Origin: Paenibacillus cellulosilyticus | GTDB lineage: Bacteria > Bacillota > Bacilli > Paenibacillales > Paenibacillaceae | Reading direction: 5' to 3' | Length of the DNA stretch: 64,000 nucleotides | Assembly (NCBI RefSeq): GCF_003182255.1 | Contig: NZ_QGTQ01000008.1 | Span: forward strand, 1-64,000 | Part shown: one piece after another, positions 41,860 through 50,613 of the stretch | Layout: every line of letters starts with the position of its first letter | Position numbering within the stretch: position 1 is the first letter of the stretch | The notes under the pieces: model-generated | The model's database searches: none | What the model saw: the letters and a program-made list of their open reading frames with translations, nothing else | What the model was told of the DNA's origin: nothing | Program-made: the position numbers and the translations under genes

Positions 41860-43842
41860 CTAATAGGAGTAGAACACAACGCTACAACCGACCGTACTGC
41901 CCCATGCTTTGGCTTTATTGTATAGCAAGACATCATGTGTATAAATTCTATCTGGAAAAGGAAGGAATTCCTCTTTTATAGGCTCGTTGTTCCAATCCTC
42001 CAGTGCAATGCCTCTAAGATATCTTCCCTTATTATTTACACGATCTAAAGTGAAAACAAATACCGTATAATGAGTACCCGATATCTGTTTGAAGAACGAG
42101 GTCATTTTTCTCTTCTCCTGTTCGGCAAGGCCATTCCTTTCCGCGGCAACAAGAATATACAAATACTTCTGTTTCCGCTGTTCAATCGGAACGAGGCGGA
42201 ACTGTGGCCATCCCTGCTCATTCATATGCCATTCCATCCTGTGATTTGTTTGCTCAGCACCTCTCCACTTATGGAAGAAATACTGTACCAGGTATATTCG
42301 TATTTCAGCGTATTTCTCTCTATTCGAGAGTGATTGATTGGTGCCGTGTATACGAGAATGGTATAATTCCCGATCCATGTGCAGGAACTTGAAATGCTCC
42401 GCCAATTTATAGAACATCTGCCGGTCCTCGGCGTAACGCGCATGAAAAGGCACATCCATGTCCCAACCGCCAACAGCACGAACCGAATTCGTTCGGTAGA
42501 AACGGGGAGTGATCATCCACCTGTACAAGAGCACTTCATATTTATCCCGAAAGGTACGATGTTGAAGGATCTCCGTTTTGATACCATCTTTTTTTATCTT
42601 ATGGTGTACCGAATTCCCATAGGCCAATGCGGTACTGTCGCCAGCGTCTTCCATCGCCTGCAGCAAGGTGCTTATGGTGTCCTTCTCGATCCAATCGTCT
42701 GCATCTAACTGCATGAAATAAGGAGTAGACACCAGCTTCAGCGCGTCATTCAGCACACTGCCGATTCCTCCGTTAACCGGACGTTTGACATAAGATATCC
42801 TGCAATCATTCATATACGCAGCTACAATCTCTTCCGTCTGATCCGTAGAAGCATCATCAATGATGAGCAATTGCCAATCCTGCAACGTTTGATCCAGCAC
42901 GCTTTGAATCGCTTCACTTATATACGAGGCCCTATTGTACGTCGGCAGGACAACCGTCACTTTGTCTTCCGAGAAATTCGATAGATTGTCGTTCTTCGCC
43001 GTCCTATCAGCCTTCAGCACAGGTAAGTCCGTTGTTCTCGGCAATAAGGTACTCAAATGCAGCCATCCGGATCCGGATGATGCTTCGAATATGGGTTCAT
43101 ATTCGTCACCCCACTGCTTTAGTATTTTCGGATATACATATAATCGGGTTTCTTCAAATTTGGTACTGTTTTTCTTATTTGAGATATTGGAAGCATGTAA
43201 TCGCAGATGATAGAGGTTAGCGTTGACGTAATGGAATTGATACTTGCCTATTAGTTTAAGCAAAATGTAACGATCCTCCATGTAACGTCCCTGATGAGGA
43301 TCATCCAATTCAAAGCCTCCTACCTCACGTACTGCCGCTGTACGGAAAAATCTTGGCTGAATCATTGGATGATAGAGCATAAAATCATATTTGTTTGCGA
43401 AGGATCGGTGCTTCTCTACACTTCTGATTTGTATACGCCCTTCATTCTCTCTCCAACTGACGCTATTGCCAAAAACCAGCCCAATAGATTCGTCTTGATT
43501 TTCCATTTCACGCAGCAATACCTCTAAAGCTCTCATGTCTAACCAGTCGTCAGAATCTAAGATGACAAAGTAAGGGGTTTGAATGAATGATAGTGCGTCG
43601 GCTAACACAGCGCCGGTTCCGCGGTTTGTTGTAAAGCGCATATATTGAATCTTTGAATCGGTGAGAAAAGGATTAGCAGCTTCATAAGTATGATCTGTGG
43701 AGGCATCGTCTAATATAATAAGTCTCCAGCCTGCATAACTTTGTGCCAATACACTTTGAATAGCAAAGGGGATATAGTCGGCACGATTATATACAGGCAT
43801 GAGGACGGTTATTTTCGCTTCTTCCTGATTATTTGCGAGCAA
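41860..43842 (-). CDS. Double-domain GT2 glycosyltransferase, TTG start
   Basis: A 660-residue protein with two GT-A (family 2) domains. The first opens ITVLMPVYNRADYIPFAIQS (about 10) with ILDSDDW (about 97); the second opens VTVVLPTYNRASYISEAIQS (about 296) with QLDADDW (about 382). The aspartates carry the nucleotide-sugar metal. A C-terminal region from about 530 is not like a known domain. The TTG start is supported by GGAGGGGGATTACT. It lies 19 bases after the gene 43862-46060 and is co-transcribed with it. Confidence 0.85.
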   Translation of the reverse strand: MLANNQEEAKITVLMPVYNRADYIPFAIQSVLAQSYAGWRLIILDDASTDHTYEAANPFLTDSKIQYMRFTTNRGTGAVLADALSFIQTPYFVILDSDDWLDMRALEVLLREMENQDESIGLVFGNSVSWRENEGRIQIRSVEKHRSFANKYDFMLYHPMIQPRFFRTAAVREVGGFELDDPHQGRYMEDRYILLKLIGKYQFHYVNANLYHLRLHASNISNKKNSTKFEETRLYVYPKILKQWGDEYEPIFEASSGSGWLHLSTLLPRTTDLPVLKADRTAKNDNLSNFSEDKVTVVLPTYNRASYISEAIQSVLDQTLQDWQLLIIDDASTDQTEEIVAAYMNDCRISYVKRPVNGGIGSVLNDALKLVSTPYFMQLDADDWIEKDTISTLLQAMEDAGDSTALAYGNSVHHKIKKDGIKTEILQHRTFRDKYEVLLYRWMITPRFYRTNSVRAVGGWDMDVPFHARYAEDRQMFYKLAEHFKFLHMDRELYHSRIHGTNQSLSNREKYAEIRIYLVQYFFHKWRGAEQTNHRMEWHMNEQGWPQFRLVPIEQRKQKYLYILVAAERNGLAEQEKRKMTSFFKQISGTHYTVFVFTLDRVNNKGRYLRGIALEDWNNEPIKEEFLPFPDRIYTHDVLLYNKAKAWGSTVGCSVVFYSY

Positions 43843-43861
43843 AGTAATCCCCCTCCTGATC

Positions 43862-46060
43862 TTATACCCGATGCTTTCCTAACGTAGCTGAGACCTCTTG
43901 GAAGGAATCCCACTCTGCGAGTGCGGAGATGGGCCTTGGGTGAGGCTTCCATCGCATATTCCATTTCGACTCGAACAGTCGTTTATTCTGATCGAACAAG
44001 CTTTGGTATTGGGTATTCGGGAGCTGTCTTAGTGTGGCGCTGCCACTATGATGGACGAACACATCTTCAATAATGGCGAGCTGATATCCGGAATTTCTTA
44101 CTCGCAGACAATAATCATCGTCTTCGAACATACCGATTCCGAAATTTTCATCCAAGCCTCCGACCGCTTCATATACTTCTCGTTTCATCGCCACGCAAAA
44201 AAATCCTAAGTTATCTGTCATTCGTCTCCGGCCTTTGTACAGCTGCTTGAATTTGTTTAGAAATGCAGGCTCTGCGCCATGTACATCGTTACTTACAGCA
44301 AATTCGAGCATCTGATCATTGCCGACGCTGTTGGATACTGGACCAACCATTCCTAGTTCCAGGTTGTTGCGAAGCGGTTCGATCAGTCCCTCCATCCAGC
44401 CCTCCGATACAATGGTATCGTTATTGAGCAATAGGATATAATCGCCTACTGACAATCGACAGCCGAGATTGTTCGCCGCTGCGTAGCCCAAGTTATGAGA
44501 AAGCCGCACGAGCTTCAATTGCGAATGAGAACCTCCCCAATTTCTCGTTTCATCACTGGAGCCATTATCGACAATAATTACCTCTAGATTAGGGTTTCGG
44601 TTGTGCGCGAATATACTCTCCACACAGCGCTCTGTAAAAATAAAGTTGTTATATGCAGCAATTACGATACTGACCTTTGGAAAATACGCTGTCGTCAGAT
44701 GCTTCATAAGCTGTTGATAACGGGATAACCATGTATGCTTGCTGGCGTATTGCGATCGGAGCAAAGCATGCTTTTCGTTCGATTGATCTTCCAACGCCAT
44801 TTGGATTGCTTCTTCAAACTGCAAATAAGTGTCGGCTATAACAACCAACCCATCCATTGCCTCAAGTTCAGGTAATCGAGTCGCAATAACCGGCTTACCT
44901 GCCGCCAAATATTCATACACCTTTACAGGATTGGTGGCTAATGTTAGAGGATTGAGCAGGAATGGAATAACACATACGTCAAACCCATGTAAATAGCTCG
45001 GCAATTCAGAGTAAGGAAGTTCGCCTACGAAGTGGACATGATCATCGTACTGGCGCTGATCAAGCGAATAATTATGACCAATCAATACGAATTCCCAATC
45101 TGGATGACGACTGGCCAAGAACGAAATGAGCTCACTGTCAAACCATTGAGCTATCGCCCCATGATAGCCGATCACGGGCTTCTGATTCTCTCGGAGTTGA
45201 GGGGCGAGAAGCTCAGGTGGTTTGTTGAAATGCTCGAAATCGGCGGCGTTCCTTAATAATAAGACGTTAGAAGTCATTTCGCTTGCTTTGGATAACAACT
45301 GTTCCGAAGAAGCAATGACGAGATCGGCTTGTTTAAGTAAAGGTTCCTCTAATGCCAGATTGTCTGCCGATACATTGTTAAAACCATGATGTTCGTCCAT
45401 ACAATCATAAATAATTGTATTATTGGCTAGACGGAATACAAGGGTAGACCAGAACGGAAGATCTACTATGGATAAGAGGTTTGTAATAGCAAACCTTTGC
45501 TTAATCGCTTCTAGCGACATAAGTAAATAATGAATGTCCAGTTCATGCTGAATAGTGCTTCGATATGCATTGAGCGGATTATATGAACATAACCGTACCG
45601 TCCATATGCGTTCTTGAACGGGTATCACTTCTATATTCCTGCAGATGTCTTCGAACGTGGCGTATGTGTCATCTATGGCTTTGGTATCCACATGGAAATA
45701 GAACACACGATAACCATCGTTTGCAAATTTCAAACAAAATTGCTGCGGCCGCTGAAACCGATAATGCCAATCGATGATGGGAAAGCGGAACACGTCAAGA
45801 GGATATTTTCCCGCCTTTTCATGATGAGGCAAGTCCATTGCTCGGTTATTGGTATCAAAGTGAACAGATTCAAGCCTTGGAGTGTCTGTAGGCAGGGACA
45901 TAGACGGCAAGGAGATAGCCTCTGGGACGAGTTCTTTACGTTTTTTAACGCGTGGTATTGCACTTTCCTTTAACCTCGTTTTTGTCTTAGGCGTGCGAGG
46001 GAGTGCAGACGCTGCCGGTTTATTTTTCTTATGCCCCTGCATTCGTCTCTTTTTGACCAT
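43862..46060 (-). CDS. Fused GT4/GT2 glycosyltransferase with Lys/Arg-rich N-terminus
   Basis: A 732-residue protein. The first 45 residues are very basic (KKRRMQGHKKNKP, KTKTRLKE, RVKKRKE). Then follows a GT-B (GT4-like) domain with EYLAAGKPVIAT near its end (about 400), and a GT-A (GT2) domain from about 462 (VSIVIAAYNN) with LLLNNDT (about 547). The start at 46060 is supported by AAAAGGAG, not 46114. Such fused proteins build surface glycans. The basic tail may bind an acidic partner (inference). Confidence 0.83.
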   Translation of the reverse strand: MVKKRRMQGHKKNKPAASALPRTPKTKTRLKESAIPRVKKRKELVPEAISLPSMSLPTDTPRLESVHFDTNNRAMDLPHHEKAGKYPLDVFRFPIIDWHYRFQRPQQFCLKFANDGYRVFYFHVDTKAIDDTYATFEDICRNIEVIPVQERIWTVRLCSYNPLNAYRSTIQHELDIHYLLMSLEAIKQRFAITNLLSIVDLPFWSTLVFRLANNTIIYDCMDEHHGFNNVSADNLALEEPLLKQADLVIASSEQLLSKASEMTSNVLLLRNAADFEHFNKPPELLAPQLRENQKPVIGYHGAIAQWFDSELISFLASRHPDWEFVLIGHNYSLDQRQYDDHVHFVGELPYSELPSYLHGFDVCVIPFLLNPLTLATNPVKVYEYLAAGKPVIATRLPELEAMDGLVVIADTYLQFEEAIQMALEDQSNEKHALLRSQYASKHTWLSRYQQLMKHLTTAYFPKVSIVIAAYNNFIFTERCVESIFAHNRNPNLEVIIVDNGSSDETRNWGGSHSQLKLVRLSHNLGYAAANNLGCRLSVGDYILLLNNDTIVSEGWMEGLIEPLRNNLELGMVGPVSNSVGNDQMLEFAVSNDVHGAEPAFLNKFKQLYKGRRRMTDNLGFFCVAMKREVYEAVGGLDENFGIGMFEDDDYCLRVRNSGYQLAIIEDVFVHHSGSATLRQLPNTQYQSLFDQNKRLFESKWNMRWKPHPRPISALAEWDSFQEVSATLGKHRV

Positions 46061-46167
46061 GACGACACTCCTTTTCTGCAGACACTTCCGCGTTTGTTTA
46101 ATACTATATGTCACCCCCCTGTTATCACGTGTGGTTGAATAACCCCCAAATATTCACCTAAAAGTTT

Positions 46168-47097
46168 CTATTCCTGCATAGATTGTTGAATAAAATCAAA
46201 GAATTGCTTTGCGCGCTGCTTAACGGAATGTCGTCCATGAATGAGCTCAAAGCCAGCATCAGCAATTCGACGGCGTTCAGCTTCGTTCATCAAGTAATAA
46301 TCTGCTTTCTCCTCGTAATCTTGTTCAGTAACATCTACAAAATGAATTCCTGGTACAAACCCTAAATCAAACAGTTCCTGTGAGGCAGGCGCAAGCAGTA
46401 AGGTCCGGCAGGCTAACACTTCAAAATATTTGCGCAATGGATAATGAAAGATGGAGTCGCAGGAAAGAAAAATTTTAGCGCGATTAATGGCCAATGCGTA
46501 AGATCGGTCGACAAGGAGCTCAACATCTTCTTCCGTTGTGAAATTACGATACCCAGGATGCTCTCGATGGAAGAAGCCTTCTCTATGGCGCATATGCTCC
46601 AGCATTGATTTTCTTAGCGGGTAATATTTGGGTACCGTACAGCCAAGCAGCATGAAGTCGATGTCTCTCTCCAGCTTATAGTCACGGAAGATGGCTGTTT
46701 CTGCAAAGTGCGGGAACCAATGCATTTGATCGACAAACTCTGGATACCACTTTAAAAAAGGATCACGATAGATTGTGAAGATATGCTTCACATGATTGAG
46801 GTTGTAAAACTCCTTGCGCTTATCCTTCATAAAGTGCGGGTCATGCAGGATCGCTCCCAATGGGATATCAATATTCGCTAGCCCGTCAATCAATGGCGTA
46901 TGTTCTTTTCTCAAATCATTCAAAAGGATATAGTCAGGTCGCTCACGAAGCTGCTGAAGGATATCTGTAATAGGTCCCGCCTCATGCCATACCGTCAGGT
47001 TGACCAAATCAGCAAGCGCATGACATAAATACACGATACTGCGTTGGACATATCGACTGAAATCTTCCGTGATAAACAAGACATTCAACTTGTTCAT
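46168..47097 (-). CDS. CgeB-like glycosyltransferase
   Basis: A 309-residue protein of the spore maturation protein CgeB/GT1 type. It has LFITEDFSRYVQRSI at the start, a central DFMLLGCTVPKYYPLRKSM and the C-terminal nucleotide-sugar region RKYFEVLACRTLLLAP with GFVPGIHFVDV. In B. subtilis, CgeB belongs to the spore crust. AAAGGTGGTGCAGCT precedes the ATG. It is the first gene of the minus-strand glycosyltransferase unit. Confidence 0.78.
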   Translation of the reverse strand: MNKLNVLFITEDFSRYVQRSIVYLCHALADLVNLTVWHEAGPITDILQQLRERPDYILLNDLRKEHTPLIDGLANIDIPLGAILHDPHFMKDKRKEFYNLNHVKHIFTIYRDPFLKWYPEFVDQMHWFPHFAETAIFRDYKLERDIDFMLLGCTVPKYYPLRKSMLEHMRHREGFFHREHPGYRNFTTEEDVELLVDRSYALAINRAKIFLSCDSIFHYPLRKYFEVLACRTLLLAPASQELFDLGFVPGIHFVDVTEQDYEEKADYYLMNEAERRRIADAGFELIHGRHSVKQRAKQFFDFIQQSMQE

Positions 47098-47250
47098 AGC
47101 TGCACCACCTTTGAACGTATTGCTGCTAGCTTACTCTGGGTAGAAAAAAAGGTTGTTTCGAGGATTTTAAAAATGAGCCCTTTTTATTACATTGGGTGCC
47201 GAGGCTAGGTCTGGTGCGGCAAGGATGAATAAGATGAACTTAGGTGTAAG

Positions 47251-48216
47251 ATGTCACTGGGGGTGTATGGAACGGATAATGAACAGGTCATTGAATGGGT
47301 CAATACGAATTATCATTCAGGTGATTGGTGTGCGGCTTGTATTGTAAGGAGGAGCAATCGTGGCGTATGGAAACTACACGATGGACGAGATACATTTGCA
47401 CTTAAGATTTTGAATGGCACATTCCCAATCTTATTGCAACACAATCTCGGCTCAATGCGTGTGGCCCCGGAAGTCATTCGAACGAGATCCGACATGCTGC
47501 ATTTCCACATTGCAAACAGTAATCAATATGGGTATTTGGCAAGATGGATACAGGGCACGGTTACTCTTGATCCTTATTGTTATATACGTTCCGTTGCCAG
47601 GTTTCATCAAGCAGCAAGATGGACATATGAAACCCCTACTCAAGAAGCATATGGTCCGTCGACACCTAAACAATGGTTCGCTATCTACGAACGAAAGCTA
47701 ATGAAATTGAGAAGATGGGCAAGCAATCCACCTGCTCTTGAACTTGGAAGAACGTTTCAACATGCATTGGAACTTGCCAATACTGCACTCGTACAGTTAC
47801 AAAGTCTTAATTCAGAGTTGTATATTAATGAATCGGTACGCCGCGGAACGATTACCCACTTCGATCTGCACAGAGGAAATGTCATTTGCTGGGGATCTGA
47901 AGCGCGGATTGTGGATTTCGATAGTTCTCAAATTTCACTGCAAGTATGCGACCTGCATCAGGTCATATCAGATATGCAAGATAAGATGTCATTATCCCCG
48001 GATCGCATTGGAGATGTATTAAATGAATATTTCCTTATTCATCCGGAGGCTCGTTCACACGAAGCCTTATATCGCGGGGTCTGCCGATTTCCACATTGGT
48101 TTGTCACTATAGCAGAGCGTGCAGAAGTGGCAGCGGATTCAATTAGACGAAATCTTTTTCTTCATACGTTGCCGGTCATCTTAGAAGCGGAGAAGAAGAA
48201 AATGATTTATTTATAA
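47251..48216 (+). CDS. CotS-like kinase-fold protein
   Basis: A 321-residue protein of the APH/CotS fold. ITHFDLHRGNVICW (about 204) carries the catalytic Asp, and IVDFDSSQ (about 224) the metal Asp. The N-terminal lobe has a modest lysine motif (DTFALKILN, about 50-60). CotS-family proteins occur on spores. It starts divergently from 46168-47097 and precedes the GT2 gene 48233 by 16 bases, so the pair is one operon. The ribosome binding site is weak, so the start is less certain. Confidence 0.7.
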   Translation: MSLGVYGTDNEQVIEWVNTNYHSGDWCAACIVRRSNRGVWKLHDGRDTFALKILNGTFPILLQHNLGSMRVAPEVIRTRSDMLHFHIANSNQYGYLARWIQGTVTLDPYCYIRSVARFHQAARWTYETPTQEAYGPSTPKQWFAIYERKLMKLRRWASNPPALELGRTFQHALELANTALVQLQSLNSELYINESVRRGTITHFDLHRGNVICWGSEARIVDFDSSQISLQVCDLHQVISDMQDKMSLSPDRIGDVLNEYFLIHPEARSHEALYRGVCRFPHWFVTIAERAEVAADSIRRNLFLHTLPVILEAEKKKMIYL

Positions 48217-48232
48217 GGCGAGGGGACTAACG

Positions 48233-48988
48233 ATGTCACTAACCGTCATAACGCCTGTGTTGAACGAGGAAACATTCATTCCTATATTTTTAGAAAGTGT
48301 CACCATGTTTGCAGATGAGATCATTATCGTTGATGGTGGCAGTGTGGATAGAACCGTCGAATGGATCGAGAGTTATCGCGATAAGGCGAATATTCGACTG
48401 TATACTCACAAGCAGACGGGTATGCCCTACTCTGATGATTGGAATGAATCCGAGGTGCGCAATTTCATGGTTGCCAAAGCGACATCCGACTGGATAGCCA
48501 ATCTGGACGTAGATGAAATATTTGACGATCGGTTTGCAGAAGTACTGCCTGTGTTGATGGAAGATAAGGAAATGAACGTATATCAGTTTCCTTTTGTTAA
48601 CTTCTGGCGTGACTTAAAGACGATTCGTATTAATGCCCAAGGTGATGCTCGTTGGTCGAATGACATTTTGCGTATGTGGCGTAACGGGATCGGAATCCGA
48701 TATCGAGATGAGAAGCATCATTGTACGCTGCAAGCCGCTGGCGGGAGCTCCATATGGAAAGAACCTCGCAGAAGTGTTTCTGTACCTTTATACCATTACC
48801 ACTATGCACTTGGAAAACGTATAAAATTCGGCGATAATCGGCGAATGGATTTAGGTGTGTTGGATAGCATCGGGGAGCCGGATTTTACTTATTCGCATGA
48901 GCATTATGAGATTCGTACCGCGAAGTTTGAAGGCGCACATCCGACCGTGATACGTAATTTGATAATGAGCAATAACGAGCAGTGTTAA
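48233..48988 (+). CDS. GT2 family glycosyltransferase
   Basis: A 251-residue GT-A glycosyltransferase, opening LTVITPVLNEETFIPIFLES with the nucleotide-binding DGGSVDRT, then NLDVDEIFDD (DxD near residue 97). The ribosome binding site GGCGAGGGG precedes the ATG. It is probably a partner of the CotS-like kinase in the same operon and of the minus-strand glycosyltransferases, all serving a surface or spore glycan. Confidence 0.83.
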   Translation: MSLTVITPVLNEETFIPIFLESVTMFADEIIIVDGGSVDRTVEWIESYRDKANIRLYTHKQTGMPYSDDWNESEVRNFMVAKATSDWIANLDVDEIFDDRFAEVLPVLMEDKEMNVYQFPFVNFWRDLKTIRINAQGDARWSNDILRMWRNGIGIRYRDEKHHCTLQAAGGSSIWKEPRRSVSVPLYHYHYALGKRIKFGDNRRMDLGVLDSIGEPDFTYSHEHYEIRTAKFEGAHPTVIRNLIMSNNEQC

Positions 48989-49018
48989 GCAAGACATCGA
49001 GGAGCCTGTTGGGCAAGT

Positions 49019-49060
49019 GACAAAAAGCCGTGAGTAGCCGATTAGCTTCGCGGCTTTGTC
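49019..49060. terminator. Hairpin terminator after the GT2 gene
   Basis: GACAAAAAGCCG and CGGCTTTGTC arms around about 20 bases, with some mismatches. It lies between convergent genes. Confidence 0.5.
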
Positions 49061-49131
49061 GTCTTTACGCTTATTATCCTGACCAAATGCCATCACTTCA
49101 CAAAAACGGTTAACGGCATCGCGTCAACGGT

Positions 49132-50439
49132 TTATTCTCCTACACTTCCTTCCTCCTCTCCGCTTATGCGTTTCTCCGACAACTTCACGAACAGTGATAC
49201 GACGAACGATACGGCAAGCAAAATGAAGGGTACGGCGCTGATTAGCACGCGAAACACCGTTTCCGGATGAGGTCCCGGCTTATCCCCGCTCTCATAGCCA
49301 TATAATAGGCCGACGATCCAGAAGGCCAGCGCGGCGATGAGCCCGCTTGACCGTGTAATAAACCCGGCAACTGCCGTATATATGCCTTCTCTTCTGTGGC
49401 CAGTACGCTCGGCGTCCAGATCAATGATGCGGCTGCTTAGCAGCGCAGGTGTGACGAGGAAGCCCGCCATGCCGAAGCCTGCGATAATGCCAGCCACGAT
49501 GCCTTCGCCCAAATTGTTTGCGAACCAGAGCGGAACTGCCGCGAGCCCATATACGGCGAATGCGAGTCGCCAGCTCGAGAGGCCGCCGAGCTTGCGCGAG
49601 ATATAATACCATGCCGCTACAAGCGGTATAACCGAGACGAACACGGCGGCCATTAGGACCGACACGTATCGCTCCGATATGTGCAGCGCGTACTTCGCAT
49701 AGAACGGCATCAGCGCGCCTAGCAATCCGTTGACCGTCTGTGCGAACGAGTTGGCAATGTTGAACGTCCAGAACGGCTTGTTTTTCAACGTCACGCGAAA
49801 CGCTTCCAGCATCGGCATCGGAGCCGCCTGCGGGATGTCCTCCCGTTCTCGAATCGATAATACGAACCCAATCATACATACCCCGAAGAGCAGCGAATAC
49901 GACACCGACATCCAGCCGAAGCCGATCGCTCCGTATATGATAGGCGTTAGTGACGTGCCGATCAAGAGCGCGACGATTTGGTAGATCTGCTGTACCGCGG
50001 ACGCCTTCGCACGAAGCCGCTCCCCTTGGAACAGCTCTGGGAACAGCGCGCCATAATTGACCCACAGCAGTGTCGCAACACCCTCGAATAAAACGATGGA
50101 GAGGACCAGCCAAACGAATAGCCCGGTGTCTTCAAGTCCCCGTGGAACCGAAAATACCATGATGAATACGAGCATAAACACGGGAATCGAGCCCATGATC
50201 CATGGCCGCCTGCGTCCGAATCGAGTCTTGGTCCGATCAGACAGATAGCCGGCCATCGGATTGTTAACCGCATCCCAGAACAGATAGATCGTACGTGCAA
50301 TTGTCGCTAGCGCGAGGCCTAGGCCGAGCTTCTCCACGTAATAATAGTTGAAGTAGGACAGGAAAGCCTGACTCGGCACCATCATGGCGAACATGCCAAG
50401 CGCATAAGCTGCCGGCGTATTGATAAATCTATCGCGCAT
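49132..50439 (-). CDS. GPH-family sugar/cation symporter (MFS)
   Basis: A 435-residue protein with about 12 membrane segments. The motif WDAVNNPMAGYLSDRTKTRFGRRRPWI (about 50-76) is the signature of the glycoside-pentoside-hexuronide symporters. These bring oligosaccharides and glycuronides into the cell with cations. The gene is GC-rich. GGAAGGG lies before the ATG. It follows the beta-helix lipoprotein gene on the same strand, separated by a hairpin, so a joint role in oligosaccharide use is plausible. Confidence 0.84.
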   Translation of the reverse strand: MRDRFINTPAAYALGMFAMMVPSQAFLSYFNYYYVEKLGLGLALATIARTIYLFWDAVNNPMAGYLSDRTKTRFGRRRPWIMGSIPVFMLVFIMVFSVPRGLEDTGLFVWLVLSIVLFEGVATLLWVNYGALFPELFQGERLRAKASAVQQIYQIVALLIGTSLTPIIYGAIGFGWMSVSYSLLFGVCMIGFVLSIREREDIPQAAPMPMLEAFRVTLKNKPFWTFNIANSFAQTVNGLLGALMPFYAKYALHISERYVSVLMAAVFVSVIPLVAAWYYISRKLGGLSSWRLAFAVYGLAAVPLWFANNLGEGIVAGIIAGFGMAGFLVTPALLSSRIIDLDAERTGHRREGIYTAVAGFITRSSGLIAALAFWIVGLLYGYESGDKPGPHPETVFRVLISAVPFILLAVSFVVSLFVKLSEKRISGEEEGSVGE

Positions 50440-50558
50440 TCGCTTACCGACCCTTCCGATATGATCGCTATATGTGACTCATATGCGCTGTATCTTCGAT
50501 CTATTCGGTTGGGTAGAACAGGCCAATCGGTCTCTTCCCTCTTTCGTGTAAATAAAAA

Positions 50559-50580
50559 AAAGCCGCAGCTGCGCGGCTTT
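50559..50580 (-). terminator. Hairpin terminator of the beta-helix gene
   Basis: AAAGCCGC and GCGGCTTT around six bases, then seven T on the minus strand. Confidence 0.65.
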
Positions 50581-50613
50581 CTTTCTTGCCTATGAACAGA
50601 GGCGTCACTCCGT

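Noticed and set aside
45583-46142. Plus-strand frames opposite the GT4/GT2 gene
   Set aside because: The minus strand has a good start and conserved glycosyltransferase motifs; the plus frames have no support.
13280-50580. Recurring GCCGCA...TGCGGC hairpins (13280, 23106, 50559) as a dispersed repeat family
   Set aside because: Each lies just after a gene and is followed by a T run; loops and flanks differ, so they are ordinary terminators.
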